NCBI RefSeq assembly: GCF_018130385.1
Contig: NZ_JAFCLU010000016.1
Location: forward strand, 62,001 to 126,000
DNA length: 64,000 nt
Source of the DNA: Bradyrhizobium sp. AUGA SZCCT0283
GTDB taxonomy: Bacteria > Pseudomonadota > Alphaproteobacteria > Rhizobiales > Xanthobacteraceae
Direction: 5' to 3'
Below, one piece after another: positions 34,321-42,351 of this stretch. The first letter of the stretch is position 1; every line of letters begins with the position of its first letter. The notes below the pieces were generated by a model that saw only the letters and a program-made list of their open reading frames with translations, was not told where the DNA came from and ran no database searches. The position numbers were made by a program, and so were the translations under genes.

Positions 34321-34449
34321 GTTTTAACGGCATAACCGCAGAGGGGCGGCGCGCACTGATCCGCTGGCTTCGCATCGTGAGGCGTGTGCATTGATAAACG
34401 AGCGGTTTCTGCTTTCGAGGGCAAAGCAAACACGCCTTGTAGACCCGGG

Positions 34450-34480
34450 GATGTCGGCCTTTGCCCCCAAAGCGGACATC
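34450..34480. repeat. Short inverted repeat, GATGTC..GACATC type
   Basis: gatgtcggcctttgccccc pairs with aaagcggacatc. One frame happens to read Met-Ser-Ala-Phe-Ala-Pro-Lys-Ala-Asp-Ile, a phrase common in spurious alphaproteobacterial annotations, and stops shortly after. I take it as a repeat, not a gene. Confidence 0.55.
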
Positions 34481-34553
34481 GCCCGAGCTTAACGTCAGTT
34501 AGCCGCGCATGCTCCGACCATTATGCGGCAGGTACGAATCGAACTACTTTGCT

Positions 34554-35078
34554 TCAGTCCTCGTCCTCAGACTGCGCACGACGCCGTTCTACGGCATCAC
34601 TCATATCGTGGAGTACAAAGATCGCGAGGGCCGTCATGCGCTGCCTCTGTTCGGGGCTAAGCGTTTTGTAGAGTGGCTGCCAGGCCTCGGCGAGCTTATC
34701 CAAATCGGCTGATCGTTGAGCCAATGCTTCCGATCGTCGTTGCAAGAAGGCGATGGGGTCACGATTGCGCATGACTTCGACACGGCTCTCGTCGGCCCGT
34801 CTACCCACTGTTTCCTGGATTTTTGCAATACGGGCTTTCCGATCGTCCGTCCTGGCACGAATAGCGGTCTCCACAGGCGGCCAAAGCTTTTCTTGGTCAG
34901 GTGTTAGCTGCAACGCGGCCTTTGCTAGATCAATCCTCATGTCCGTCAGACTATTCCGGTCGGCTGCATTTAACCGTTCCGGAGACGCGGGAGCAGAGGT
35001 TTGCGAACTTTGCGCGTTGGCAATCGAGGATGCAGTAAGGAAGAGTGCAGTTGTTCCGGCCATTACTATCTTCAACAT
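34554..35078 (-). CDS. Spy/CpxP-like LTxxQ-motif periplasmic protein
   Basis: 174 residues. Signal peptide: MLKIVMAGTTALFLTASSIA, cleavage near NAQ. The mature part is helical with the LTxxQ signature LTPDQEKLWPPVETAIRA and a second, weaker repeat LSPEQRQRMTALA. It ends in an acidic tail. Spy/CpxP relatives are periplasmic chaperones or metal/stress sensors; the role here is inferred. ATG at 35078 follows GGGAGAACGCCG. The upstream 430-nt gap holds a family I repeat. Confidence 0.78.
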   Translation of the reverse strand: MLKIVMAGTTALFLTASSIANAQSSQTSAPASPERLNAADRNSLTDMRIDLAKAALQLTPDQEKLWPPVETAIRARTDDRKARIAKIQETVGRRADESRVEVMRNRDPIAFLQRRSEALAQRSADLDKLAEAWQPLYKTLSPEQRQRMTALAIFVLHDMSDAVERRRAQSEDED

Positions 35079-35308
35079 CGGCGTTCTCCCAGGTAAGCCC
35101 CCAGGCAGGCCGCAAAAAATGGTCACGCACTGTGAGGTCCCGTTGACTTAAATCAAAGGAACCAGAGAAGTTGTTTGACGTCCCTACGAGGGCTGGACCA
35201 AGCCAGGCCTCGTTTGCCTGGCAAGCAACGCAATCGATGGTAGTGCTCGTGCGACGCCGCTCGGAATTTGTCAGGTTTTTGCGGCCGCGCGAAGCGCACC
35301 GGGAGTTG

Positions 35309-35375
35309 CCTCGCCCCGCACTTGCGGGGTCGAGACGAGCGAAGCTCGCTCTTAGAGGTCGGCGCGAAGCGCCAA
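35309..35375. repeat. Palindromic repeat, family I (CGGGGTCGAGACGAGCGAAG type)
   Basis: Contains cgccccgcacttgcggggt and gagacgagcgaagctcgctc, an inverted repeat centred on cgagcgaagctcg. The 33 nt at 35325-35357 are the exact reverse complement of 37439-37471, which lies inside uvrB. It lies in the 430-nt gap between the Spy-like gene and the membrane protein at 35508; I see nothing else there. Confidence 0.75.
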
Positions 35376-35507
35376 GTGAGGGGCTCTCGCCATGCGCTCC
35401 CATGCTTCAAGCAGCGTGATCCCCATCACGGCATAACTCTTCCCGATTTTTCATTCTCCCGCTCATGACCGTCCTCGCCGAGGACGTGAAGCGCAGGAGC
35501 CGCCGCC

Positions 35508-35882
35508 ATGAACGCGATTGCCGCCCCGAAATCATCCGCGCAGAACCGCCTCGAAGGCTTTACGCTGACCGCCATCCTGCAGGGCTTTCCGACATTCGCC
35601 GCCGCGGCGTTGCTGCTGAAACTCGCCCGCCACGACATCGCCGGCGGCGTCGTGTTGTTCGTCGTGCTGACCTCGGTGCTCCACGGCCTGTTCACGCCCT
35701 GGCTCGCGCCAAAATTTCCAAAATTCTTCAGGCACGGCTACGAGCCGCTGTTCTTCAACGCGAGCCTGTCATTCGCCGAGAAGATCGCGAAGTGGCGCGA
35801 ACGGCCGACGACGTCGGTGCAACTGGTGACGAGCGAACTGATGCTGGCGCTGCTGGCGGTCGCGGTGGTGAGTATGAAGTGA
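35508..35882 (+). CDS. Small membrane protein, unknown
   Basis: 124 residues. Hydrophobic segments are ILQGFPTFAAAALLLKLA, GGVVLFVVLTSVLHGLF and ELMLALLAVAVVSMK. The middle is amphipathic and aromatic (PWLAPKFPKFFRHGYEPLFF). No family is recognised. ATG at 35508 with CAGGAG 7 nt upstream. Convergent with the zinc-ribbon gene. Confidence 0.6.
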   Translation: MNAIAAPKSSAQNRLEGFTLTAILQGFPTFAAAALLLKLARHDIAGGVVLFVVLTSVLHGLFTPWLAPKFPKFFRHGYEPLFFNASLSFAEKIAKWRERPTTSVQLVTSELMLALLAVAVVSMK

Positions 35883-35939
35883 TCTGTCGGCCGGTCATTC
35901 CGATCCGCTATACGGCTTCCGGAATGACGCACATTCAGG

Positions 35940-36215
35940 TCATCCGTCCGCAGACAAAAACTCCAGCGCCTTTTCGCGGGACGGAAAACGCCCGAGTTCG
36001 CGGTAGTCAGGATCGTGCTCTGCCGTCTCCGGCGACCAGAGCACGACGAACTCACCACGTTCTTCCTCGATCAAGGTGGTCAATTCTTCACTCTCGTACG
36101 GCGTCATGTCGCGCGCGCCGCAATGCGGACATTCATCGTCGCACATGCAGGACCATTCATCGGCCCATCGGCGCCTGCATCGATCGCATTTGTAGAGATT
36201 GAGAAACCACGCCAT
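35940..36215 (-). CDS. Small zinc-ribbon protein downstream of dpnI
   Basis: 91 residues. The N-terminal half is a rubredoxin/zinc-ribbon-like knuckle: CDRC (after LNLYK), CMCDDEC and CPHCGARDMTPYE. The C-terminal half is acidic with a conserved-looking FVVLWSPETAEHDPDYRELG and FPSREKALEFL. A DNA- or protein-binding adaptor is plausible but unknown. It begins 9 nt after the dpnI stop, with AGGAG overlapping that stop region, so the two are coupled. Its G+C looks slightly below that of neighbours. Confidence 0.68.
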   Translation of the reverse strand: MAWFLNLYKCDRCRRRWADEWSCMCDDECPHCGARDMTPYESEELTTLIEEERGEFVVLWSPETAEHDPDYRELGRFPSREKALEFLSADG

Positions 36216-36224
36216 GCGATTCTC

Positions 36225-36992
36225 CTAGGGTCGCATACGATAATTGCCGCGCGACACGAACTCGATAAATCCACGGTCGCGCAGATATTGAAGCTGCTGG
36301 CGTATCTTGGGCTTGACGTTCTGATTGCCCGGGTAAAGATCGCCAAGATGCCGCTCGAAAGCATACACCTCTTCGAGTGTGAAATCACGCTTGCCGAGCG
36401 ACTCCACGCATCTCATCACATCGAGCAGCCATCCCCGGGTCTCCGGCGACTCGTTCCTGAGAAACGGCGTCCTTTGCCACTCTTCGAGGACGATGTCTTT
36501 GGGACGAACGACGCCGCCCTTCACGATGTGAATTTTGCCGGACTCGGGAACGCGGGACAGGATGATGTTAGATCCTATCCAGCCAGCTCTTCTCGCTGTA
36601 GCCGCCAACGGCTTGCGCTCTTCAATGATCTCGCGGACGAAGAAGTGTTTTGGAACGATCAGGAGATTGACGACCGATAGTGATTTGACGTTGTAGTTCA
36701 TCAGCAGCAGGTTGGGATTGTTGCTGGCCGCCAACCTCTCGCATTTGGTCTTGTAGGCACCGTCGGCGACCTTCGCGCCGAACCTGCTCTTCTGACTCTT
36801 CAGTTCGAATTCCTCGCTGCACGATCCGCAAAGGAAGTCGGCGAGCGGACTGTTGTTCGGAAATTGCGACATCTTCGCGTTGCCGCAGTGCGGGCAATAC
36901 GCCTGTGCGCTGACCCAGGCTTCGGTCCACGCGCGGGCTTTCTGCGTACCGCTGGTGTAAAGGGTTTGGGACTCTTCGAAGCCGAGTTTCAT
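36225..36992 (-). CDS. dpnI: DpnI-family methyl-directed restriction endonuclease (predicted Gm6ATC specificity)
   Basis: 255 residues, close to the 254 of pneumococcal DpnI. The N-terminal PD-(D/E)xK nuclease with embedded zinc finger reads AYCPHCGNAK (Cys33, Cys36), then PLADFLCGSCSEEFELKSQK (Asp52, Cys55, Cys58, Glu63, Lys65). RKPLAATARRAGWIGSNI and the C-terminal winged helix (KIRQQLQYLRDRGFIEF) match DpnI's second, methyl-reading domain. DpnI cuts GATC only when adenine is methylated, and needs no methyltransferase. Two hand-counted 60-nt lines give about 53% and 47% G+C, below the window norm, suggesting transfer. ATG at 36992 has no clear ribosome site. Confidence 0.93.
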   Translation of the reverse strand: MKLGFEESQTLYTSGTQKARAWTEAWVSAQAYCPHCGNAKMSQFPNNSPLADFLCGSCSEEFELKSQKSRFGAKVADGAYKTKCERLAASNNPNLLLMNYNVKSLSVVNLLIVPKHFFVREIIEERKPLAATARRAGWIGSNIILSRVPESGKIHIVKGGVVRPKDIVLEEWQRTPFLRNESPETRGWLLDVMRCVESLGKRDFTLEEVYAFERHLGDLYPGNQNVKPKIRQQLQYLRDRGFIEFVSRGNYRMRP

Positions 36993-37070
36993 GGCGCCAG
37001 CGTAGCGCAACTACTTCGAATTGCTAGAGCATGACGATTTTAGATTGAATCAGCGGTGACGGATGCTACC

Positions 37071-37143
37071 TCATTGCGAGGTGCGTAGCGACGAAGCAAT
37101 CCAGAGCCAAAAGAGAGCTGGATTCGCTGCGCTCGCAATGACG
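37071..37143. repeat. Palindromic intergenic repeat, family C
   Basis: tcattgcgaggtgcgtagcg and acgaagcaatccag are mirrored by ctggattcgctgcgctcgca and atgacg. It separates dpnI from the uvrB 3' end. Confidence 0.8.
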
Positions 37144-37183
37144 ATCGATCGCCGTCAATTCATTTCGCGCTGGTAGCCTGACT

Positions 37184-40100
37184 CTACCTCTTCTTCCGCC
37201 CACCCCGATGCCCCGGTGCACCGCCGCTTGAGCGGGGCGCGGGGCCGAACTCCGGGCCGGACTGGCGCGAGTCTGTCGGCTGGAAGATTTTGCTGCCGCT
37301 GGTGAGCTCCGGCTTGCGCGGTTTGGCGCTGCCGGGGCGGAAGGGCAGGGATTCCGGGCCGTGCATTTCGTCGAGGTGGGGTTTGTGGATTTTGGAGGTG
37401 CTGCTGGCACCGCCCGTGGATTGCCCCTCACCCCGACCCTCTAAGAGCGAGCTTCGCTCGTCTCGACCCCGTGAAGGACGGGGCGAGGGAGCAGAGGGAG
37501 CGCGGCTGCCGCTGGCTTTGAGGGCGGCGGAGACGCCTTTCTTTTTCATCGCGCTGACGGGCAAATTCGCGGCCTCGCCGTATTTCTTCGTCCCGGCATA
37601 GGCGCCGGCCTTGCCTTGCACGGTGCGTTGCTTGGCGGTGGGGTCGTCGACGACGGCCATTTCGGTGGCGCGGAGGCGTTTGACTTCGTCGCGCAGTCTG
37701 GCGGCTTCCTCAAAATTCAGGTCGGCGGCGGCTTCACGCATTCTTGTTTCGAGGTCGGACAATACCGCCTCGAAATTGTGGCCGATGGAGATCACGTCGT
37801 CGGCCATGCCGCCGTCGCCGATCTCGACCAGCACGTGGTCGCGCTCGTAGACAGAGTTCATGATGTCGCCGATCGACTTCTTGATGCTCTCCGGCGTGAT
37901 GTCGTTCGCCGTGTTGTACTCGACCTGCTTCTCGCGGCGGCGGTCGGTTTCGGCGATGGCGCGCTCCATCGAGCCGGTCATCTGGTCGGCATAGAGGATC
38001 ACCTTGCCGTCGACGTTGCGCGCGGCGCGGCCGATGGTCTGGATCAGCGAGGTCTCGCTGCGCAAAAAGCCTTCCTTGTCGGCATCGAGGATCGCAACCA
38101 GCGCGCATTCGGGAATGTCGAGGCCCTCGCGCAGCAGATTGATGCCGACCAGCGCGTCGAACGCGCCGAGGCGCAGGTCCCGGATGATCTCGATGCGCTC
38201 GATGGTGTCGATATCCGAGTGCATGTAGCGCACGCGAATGCCCTGCTCGTGCAAATATTCCGTGAGGTCTTCCGCCATCCGTTTGGTCAGCACCGTGATC
38301 AGCGAGCGATGACCGGCTTGTGCCGTGGCGCGCACCTCGCCGACGAGATCGTCGACCTGCGTACGGGCGGGGCGAATGTGGACCGGCGGATCGATCAGCC
38401 CGGTCGGGCGGATCACCTGCTCGACGAACACGCCGCCGCTTTCGTTCAGCTCCCAGCCGCTCGGGGTCGCCGACACCGCGATGCTCTGCGGGCGCATCAT
38501 GTCCCATTCCTCGAACCGCAGTGGACGGTTGTCCATGCAGGAGGGCAGGCGGAAACCGTATTCGGCGAGCGTCGCCTTGCGGCGGAAGTCGCCCTTGAAC
38601 ATGCCGCCGATCTGGGGGACGGTGACGTGGCTTTCGTCGGCGAACACCAGCGCATTGTCGGGCACGTATTCGAACAGCGTCGGCGGCGGCTCGCCGGGGC
38701 GGCGTCCCGTGAGGTAGCGCGAATAGTTTTCGATGCCGGCGCAGCTGCCCGTCGCCTCCATCATTTCGAGATCGAAGGTGGTGCGCTGCTCCAGTCGCTG
38801 CGCTTCCAGGAGGCGGCCGTGGTTGTTGAGCTCGTCGAGCCGCAGCTTGAGTTCGCTCTTGATCGACTTGATCGCCTGCACCAGCGTCGGTCGCGGCGTC
38901 ACATAGTGCGAATTGGCGTAGATCTTGATGAATTCGAGATCGTCCTGTTTGTGGCCGGTGAGCGGGTCGAACTCTTCGATATTTTCCACGGTGTCGCCGA
39001 ACAGGTTCACGCGCCAGGCGCGGTCCTCATAGTGCGCCGGGAAGATGTCGATGACGTCGCCACGGACGCGAAACGTGCCGCGGGTGAAATCGGCCTGCGT
39101 GCGCTTGTATTGCAGCGCGACGAGGTCGGCGATCAATTGCCGCTGGTCGATGCGCTCGCCCTTCTTCAGCGCGAAGGTCATCGCGGTGTAGGTCTCGACC
39201 GAGCCGATACCGTAGATGCAGGACACGGACGCGACGATGATGACGTCGTCGCGCTCGAGCAGCGCGCGCGTCGCCGAATGGCGCATGCGGTCGATCTGCT
39301 CGTTGATGGACGAGTCTTTTTCGATGTAGGTATCGGTCCGCGGGACGTAGGCCTCTGGCTGGTAGTAGTCGTAATAACTGACGAAATATTCCACCGCGTT
39401 GTCGGGGAAAAAACTCTTGAACTCGCCATAGAGCTGGGCGGCCAGCGTCTTGTTCGGCGCGAGGATGATGGCGGGGCGCTGCGTGGCCTCGATCACCTTG
39501 GCCATGGTGTAGGTCTTGCCCGAGCCGGTGACGCCGAGCAGCACCTGCGTGCGGTCGTTGCGGTTGATGCCTTCGACCAGTTCCTTGATCGCGGTCGGCT
39601 GGTCGCCCTTCGGCTCGTATTCGGATTTGATCACGAAGCGCACGCCGCCTTCGGACTTTTCCGGGCGCGGCGGCCGGTGCGGCGTCCAGACTCTGATCTG
39701 GCCGTCATCGCCCTTGAATTCCGGGCGGCCGTCGCGGATCAGATTCTCCAGCGCGTCGGCGGTGGCCTTGACGCCGAACGCCTCCATCTTGCTGCGCGGC
39801 GGCCGGGCCAGCGCCTCGTCGTCGTCCTCCGCCGTCGGCAGGCCGAGTTGCCGCGCGAGTTCAGGATCGAGCGTCGGAATCGTCGCCGACGTGCCGTAAT
39901 TGGCTTGCGGGGCTTCTTCGAGGCCTTGGCTGGATGCATCGCGTTTGGCAACGTCTTCGCCGGTTCCCTTGGTCGAGGCGCGCGCACGGTGCGCCGCGGC
40001 CTCGCCGCCGGCGCGGCGGTCCCACGAATTGTCCGGCGGCGGCTGCAGGCCGGTGCCCGAACCCATGCCGGCGTCGCCGCGGTTGATCGCGGGATTGAGC

Positions 40101-40198
40101 AGTTCGGCGAGCGCCGGAGCGATCGGCTGCACGTCCGGCCGGTGCGCTTTGGATTTCGGGGTTTTGGATTTTTTTGGAACTTCGGGAGTCTTCGCCAT
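37184..40198 (-). CDS. uvrB: UvrABC excinuclease subunit B with long terminal extensions
   Basis: 1004 residues against about 670 for E. coli UvrB. It loads onto damaged DNA with UvrA and recruits UvrC. The core begins near residue 188 (FVIKSEYEPKGDQPTAIKEL); Walker A is GVTGSGKT (222-229), the beta-hairpin is YYDYYQPEAYVP, and a C-terminal UVR motif (FEEAARLRDEVKRLRA) is present. The 185-residue N-terminal extension is Pro/Ala/charged and disordered. A tail of about 150 residues follows the UVR motif and ends GHRGGRKKR. Part of the tail (SPRPSRGRDERSSLLEG) is a translated family I repeat. ATG at 40198; the longer start at 40396 is rejected. Confidence 0.95.
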   Translation of the reverse strand: MAKTPEVPKKSKTPKSKAHRPDVQPIAPALAELLNPAINRGDAGMGSGTGLQPPPDNSWDRRAGGEAAAHRARASTKGTGEDVAKRDASSQGLEEAPQANYGTSATIPTLDPELARQLGLPTAEDDDEALARPPRSKMEAFGVKATADALENLIRDGRPEFKGDDGQIRVWTPHRPPRPEKSEGGVRFVIKSEYEPKGDQPTAIKELVEGINRNDRTQVLLGVTGSGKTYTMAKVIEATQRPAIILAPNKTLAAQLYGEFKSFFPDNAVEYFVSYYDYYQPEAYVPRTDTYIEKDSSINEQIDRMRHSATRALLERDDVIIVASVSCIYGIGSVETYTAMTFALKKGERIDQRQLIADLVALQYKRTQADFTRGTFRVRGDVIDIFPAHYEDRAWRVNLFGDTVENIEEFDPLTGHKQDDLEFIKIYANSHYVTPRPTLVQAIKSIKSELKLRLDELNNHGRLLEAQRLEQRTTFDLEMMEATGSCAGIENYSRYLTGRRPGEPPPTLFEYVPDNALVFADESHVTVPQIGGMFKGDFRRKATLAEYGFRLPSCMDNRPLRFEEWDMMRPQSIAVSATPSGWELNESGGVFVEQVIRPTGLIDPPVHIRPARTQVDDLVGEVRATAQAGHRSLITVLTKRMAEDLTEYLHEQGIRVRYMHSDIDTIERIEIIRDLRLGAFDALVGINLLREGLDIPECALVAILDADKEGFLRSETSLIQTIGRAARNVDGKVILYADQMTGSMERAIAETDRRREKQVEYNTANDITPESIKKSIGDIMNSVYERDHVLVEIGDGGMADDVISIGHNFEAVLSDLETRMREAAADLNFEEAARLRDEVKRLRATEMAVVDDPTAKQRTVQGKAGAYAGTKKYGEAANLPVSAMKKKGVSAALKASGSRAPSAPSPRPSRGRDERSSLLEGRGEGQSTGGASSTSKIHKPHLDEMHGPESLPFRPGSAKPRKPELTSGSKIFQPTDSRQSGPEFGPAPRSSGGAPGHRGGRKKR
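37421..37497. repeat. Family I palindrome embedded in the uvrB coding sequence
   Basis: cgaccctctaagagcgagct and tcgctcgtctcgaccccg, then gaaggacggggcgaggg. The element is in frame and contributes no stop in the uvrB reading frame, adding a basic/Ser-rich stretch to the disordered C-terminal tail. 33 nt are identical to the intergenic copy at 35325-35357. Confidence 0.8.
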
Positions 40199-40395
40199 GC
40201 CGGCAATATGGGACTGCGGCAGGCCGCTGAAAAGGCCGAAATCGTCAACCCGTCTTGTCGACCCGCCACAAACGCGCCGGCGCCGGAACTGCTGCCAACC
40301 GCTGACAATCGCGGTGCAGAACGAAGCGAGAGACGTTGACCGCAAAAAACAGCCTGTGATTGAATGTCGACGGGGTAGATCGAGGGGGGAAGTCA

Positions 40396-41691
40396 ATGCA
40401 GCTCATTGAAGCCGCGCTGGCCTTCGCGATCACGATGCTCGCGTTGTCGCTGGTGGTCTCGTCATTCGTCGAAATCATTCACCGCACCTTCTCGATGCGC
40501 GAAGCTGGACTCAAATACGTGCTCGGGCAGATGTTCGACCAGGTGCTCGCGAAATATGTCGCGCCGGCGATCGCGCGCGCCGTGGCGGCGGATCCGGCGA
40601 TCGCGGCCGCGGCCAGGAGCGATCGAATCAGGGAGTTGCTGACGGGCGCGCGCACGGCGTTCGTCGAGCGCATGAGCGCCAACCGCGCCCCGATGGGCGT
40701 GACGCCCAAGGCGACGCCGACCGATCCGGCCGCGCAGGTCGCAAACAATCCGAGCGGGGCATTCGGCCTGTGGAGCGGCCGCGATCTGGCCGCGATGACG
40801 CCGGCCGAGTTCATGGAGCGGCTCGGCAGTATCGATGTCGGACAGGCGATTGCCGATGCGGATGCGGCGGCCACCAATGCCGCCCGGGAGGCCGGCGCTA
40901 CGGCGGCGGACGCGGTCAATGTCGTGCTCAAGGATGTCGCGCAAAAGTTCGAGGCGTTCGGCAGGGAAGCCAGCGTCTATTTCGAGGGCCGCGCCCGGCT
41001 GCTCTCGGTGGCGGTCGCGATCGCGCTGGCCTTTCTGGCCCATGTCGATGCGGTCGATCTGTTTCGGACCTATCTGCGCGATCCGAACGCACGCGCCAAG
41101 GTGATCGAGCAATCCGAAGCGGTGACGGCGCGGTACAAGGCGGCCAAGGACGCCGCCGACGCGGTGAAGGATATCGTCAAGGATGCGAACGCCGCGCCGC
41201 CCGATGTGAAGGCGCAGGTGGAGAAGATCAGGCAGGATTGGACGGAGGCGATCGGCAAGGTCGACGCGACGGTCAAGCAATATGCCGATCTTGGCGTGCC
41301 CCTCGGCTGGAACGACGAGCGCATCGAGCGGGCGAGAATGTCTCAATGGGCGTGGACCTGCAAGGACCCGAACAAGCAGGAGGGCGAAGGCCTGGGGTCG
41401 CTGTGGAAGGACTGCGGCAAGAACCAATGGCGTAGAGAGATATGGGTTCAGGTGCCGACCTCGCCCGGCGTCTGGTTCTATCTTTTCCTCGGGGGATTGC
41501 TGGTCGGGCTCGGCGCGCCATTCTGGTATAACGCGGTCACCGGCCTGACCAACATCCGCAACGCGGCGCGCGGGACGGCGTCCGCCGATGCGCAAACGCG
41601 CGCTGGCGTTGCGGCCGCCGCAGGGGCCGGCACGACACAGCCGGCGACGCCGGTCGATATCTTCAGGGTTTCGAACGCGGCGCAACGGTGA
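40396..41691 (+). CDS. Membrane protein of unknown function, three predicted helices
   Basis: 431 residues. The N-terminal anchor MQLIEAALAFAITMLALSLV continues to VVSSFVEIIHRTFSMREAGL. A mid hydrophobic segment is LLSVAVAIALAFLAHVDAVD. The C-terminal one is WFYLFLGGLLVGLGAPFWYN. Between the last two lies a soluble helical region (RYKAAKDAADAVKDIVKDAN) with Cys-containing CKDPNKQ...KDCGKNQW. GAGGGGGGAAG lies just upstream of the ATG. Divergent from uvrB. No family recognised; overall it resembles uncharacterised large conserved membrane proteins. Confidence 0.65.
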   Translation: MQLIEAALAFAITMLALSLVVSSFVEIIHRTFSMREAGLKYVLGQMFDQVLAKYVAPAIARAVAADPAIAAAARSDRIRELLTGARTAFVERMSANRAPMGVTPKATPTDPAAQVANNPSGAFGLWSGRDLAAMTPAEFMERLGSIDVGQAIADADAAATNAAREAGATAADAVNVVLKDVAQKFEAFGREASVYFEGRARLLSVAVAIALAFLAHVDAVDLFRTYLRDPNARAKVIEQSEAVTARYKAAKDAADAVKDIVKDANAAPPDVKAQVEKIRQDWTEAIGKVDATVKQYADLGVPLGWNDERIERARMSQWAWTCKDPNKQEGEGLGSLWKDCGKNQWRREIWVQVPTSPGVWFYLFLGGLLVGLGAPFWYNAVTGLTNIRNAARGTASADAQTRAGVAAAAGAGTTQPATPVDIFRVSNAAQR

Positions 41692-41745
41692 ACGGCAGTA
41701 GGGGGACCGGAATGCGCCCGCCGCGATGGCGGCGGGTTGCACGCC

Positions 41746-41943
41746 TTACGCCGTCAGTGGGGCGGTCGCGGGTTTGACGATATCGAGATGGACCCCGCCG
41801 CAACGGGTGCATCGCATGGTCCAGTATTCGGCGCCGGCGCGGCCGGGGATGATGCGCAGGACCGCGAGCGAGGCGCGGCAATCCGGACAGTTCGAGAGCG
41901 TCGGCGTCGCCTGCAGGGTCTGTTCGGGAAGGGGTACGGAGAT
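41746..41943 (-). CDS. Possible zinc-ribbon microprotein with no canonical start
   Basis: A frame on this strand encodes SNCPDCRASLAVLRIIPG...AEYWTMRCTRCGGVHLDIVK, a clear CPxC/CxxC zinc ribbon, ending at 41746. Upstream in frame there is no ATG, GTG or TTG before the region overlaps the 70-residue gene at 41985; the non-canonical options are ATC near 41943 or CTG near 41916. It may be translated from a rare start, be frameshifted, or be decaying. The conserved cysteine spacing argues it was a real gene. Confidence 0.4.
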   Translation of the reverse strand: MSVPLPEQTLQATPTLSNCPDCRASLAVLRIIPGRAGAEYWTMRCTRCGGVHLDIVKPATAPLTA

Positions 41944-41984
41944 TCGGCCGGCCAGCGCGTGGCCGCTCGTTCCACCAGTCGCGC

Positions 41985-42197
41985 CTACGGATTCGCGAAC
42001 CGCGGCTTGAAACGATCGATATGGGCTTTCGCGTCCGCAATCGCCGCTTCCGGATCCGACCACGCGAAACCCACTTCGAGTGTCGGAAACGTCATCCCAT
42101 CGATCACCACCGGCTTCTGGTCGGCCCGTTGAATCCTGGCGTGCCACAGCCCTCTCCCTGCCTCGAACGACTGAATTTCAAAGCCACCATAGATCAT
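41985..42197 (-). CDS. Small conserved-looking protein (70 aa), unknown
   Basis: MIYGGFEIQSFEAGRGLWHA, then RIQRADQKPVVIDGMTFPTL and VGFAWSDPEAAIADAKAHID, ending RFKPRFANP. Length and a helix-capped alternating pattern suggest a compact domain. No family recognised. ATG at 42197. The stop at 41985 is about 40 nt before the plausible start area of the zinc-ribbon frame, so the two may form a unit. Confidence 0.6.
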   Translation of the reverse strand: MIYGGFEIQSFEAGRGLWHARIQRADQKPVVIDGMTFPTLEVGFAWSDPEAAIADAKAHIDRFKPRFANP

Positions 42198-42310
42198 GGC
42201 GTGTCCCCCGGGTTTGTCCCATGGGACGACAGAAGCACGGCTGGAGCAGGGACTTTGTGAACGGGTTCACATGTCCGCTGATTTTTTGCGGGTTCCCCGG
42301 ATGCGATCGA

Positions 42311-42351
42311 CTCCCTCTCCCCGTCCTTCACCCCGCAAGCGGGGCGAGGTT
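42311..42351. repeat. Partial family I palindrome
   Basis: ctctccccgtccttcacccc followed by gcaagcggggcgaggtta. It shares the cccgtccttcaccccg/gcggggcgagg part with the family I copies at 35309-35375 and 37421-37497 but lacks the cgagcgaagctcg centre. It touches the 3' end of the monooxygenase gene. Confidence 0.6.

Noticed and set aside
34450..34500. Reading frame Met-Ser-Ala-Phe-Ala-Pro-Lys-Ala-Asp
   Set aside because: This phrase marks a known non-coding inverted repeat type in alphaproteobacteria, and the frame stops after 13 codons.
34525..34555. tRNA-like T-loop sequence (revcomp of cgaatcgaacta)
   Set aside because: No matching T-stem, acceptor stem or CCA-like end around it; it does not fold as a tRNA.
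37616..40339. 907-codon open frame antisense to uvrB
   Set aside because: Composition and overlap mark it as a shadow of uvrB; UvrB motifs are clear on the other strand.
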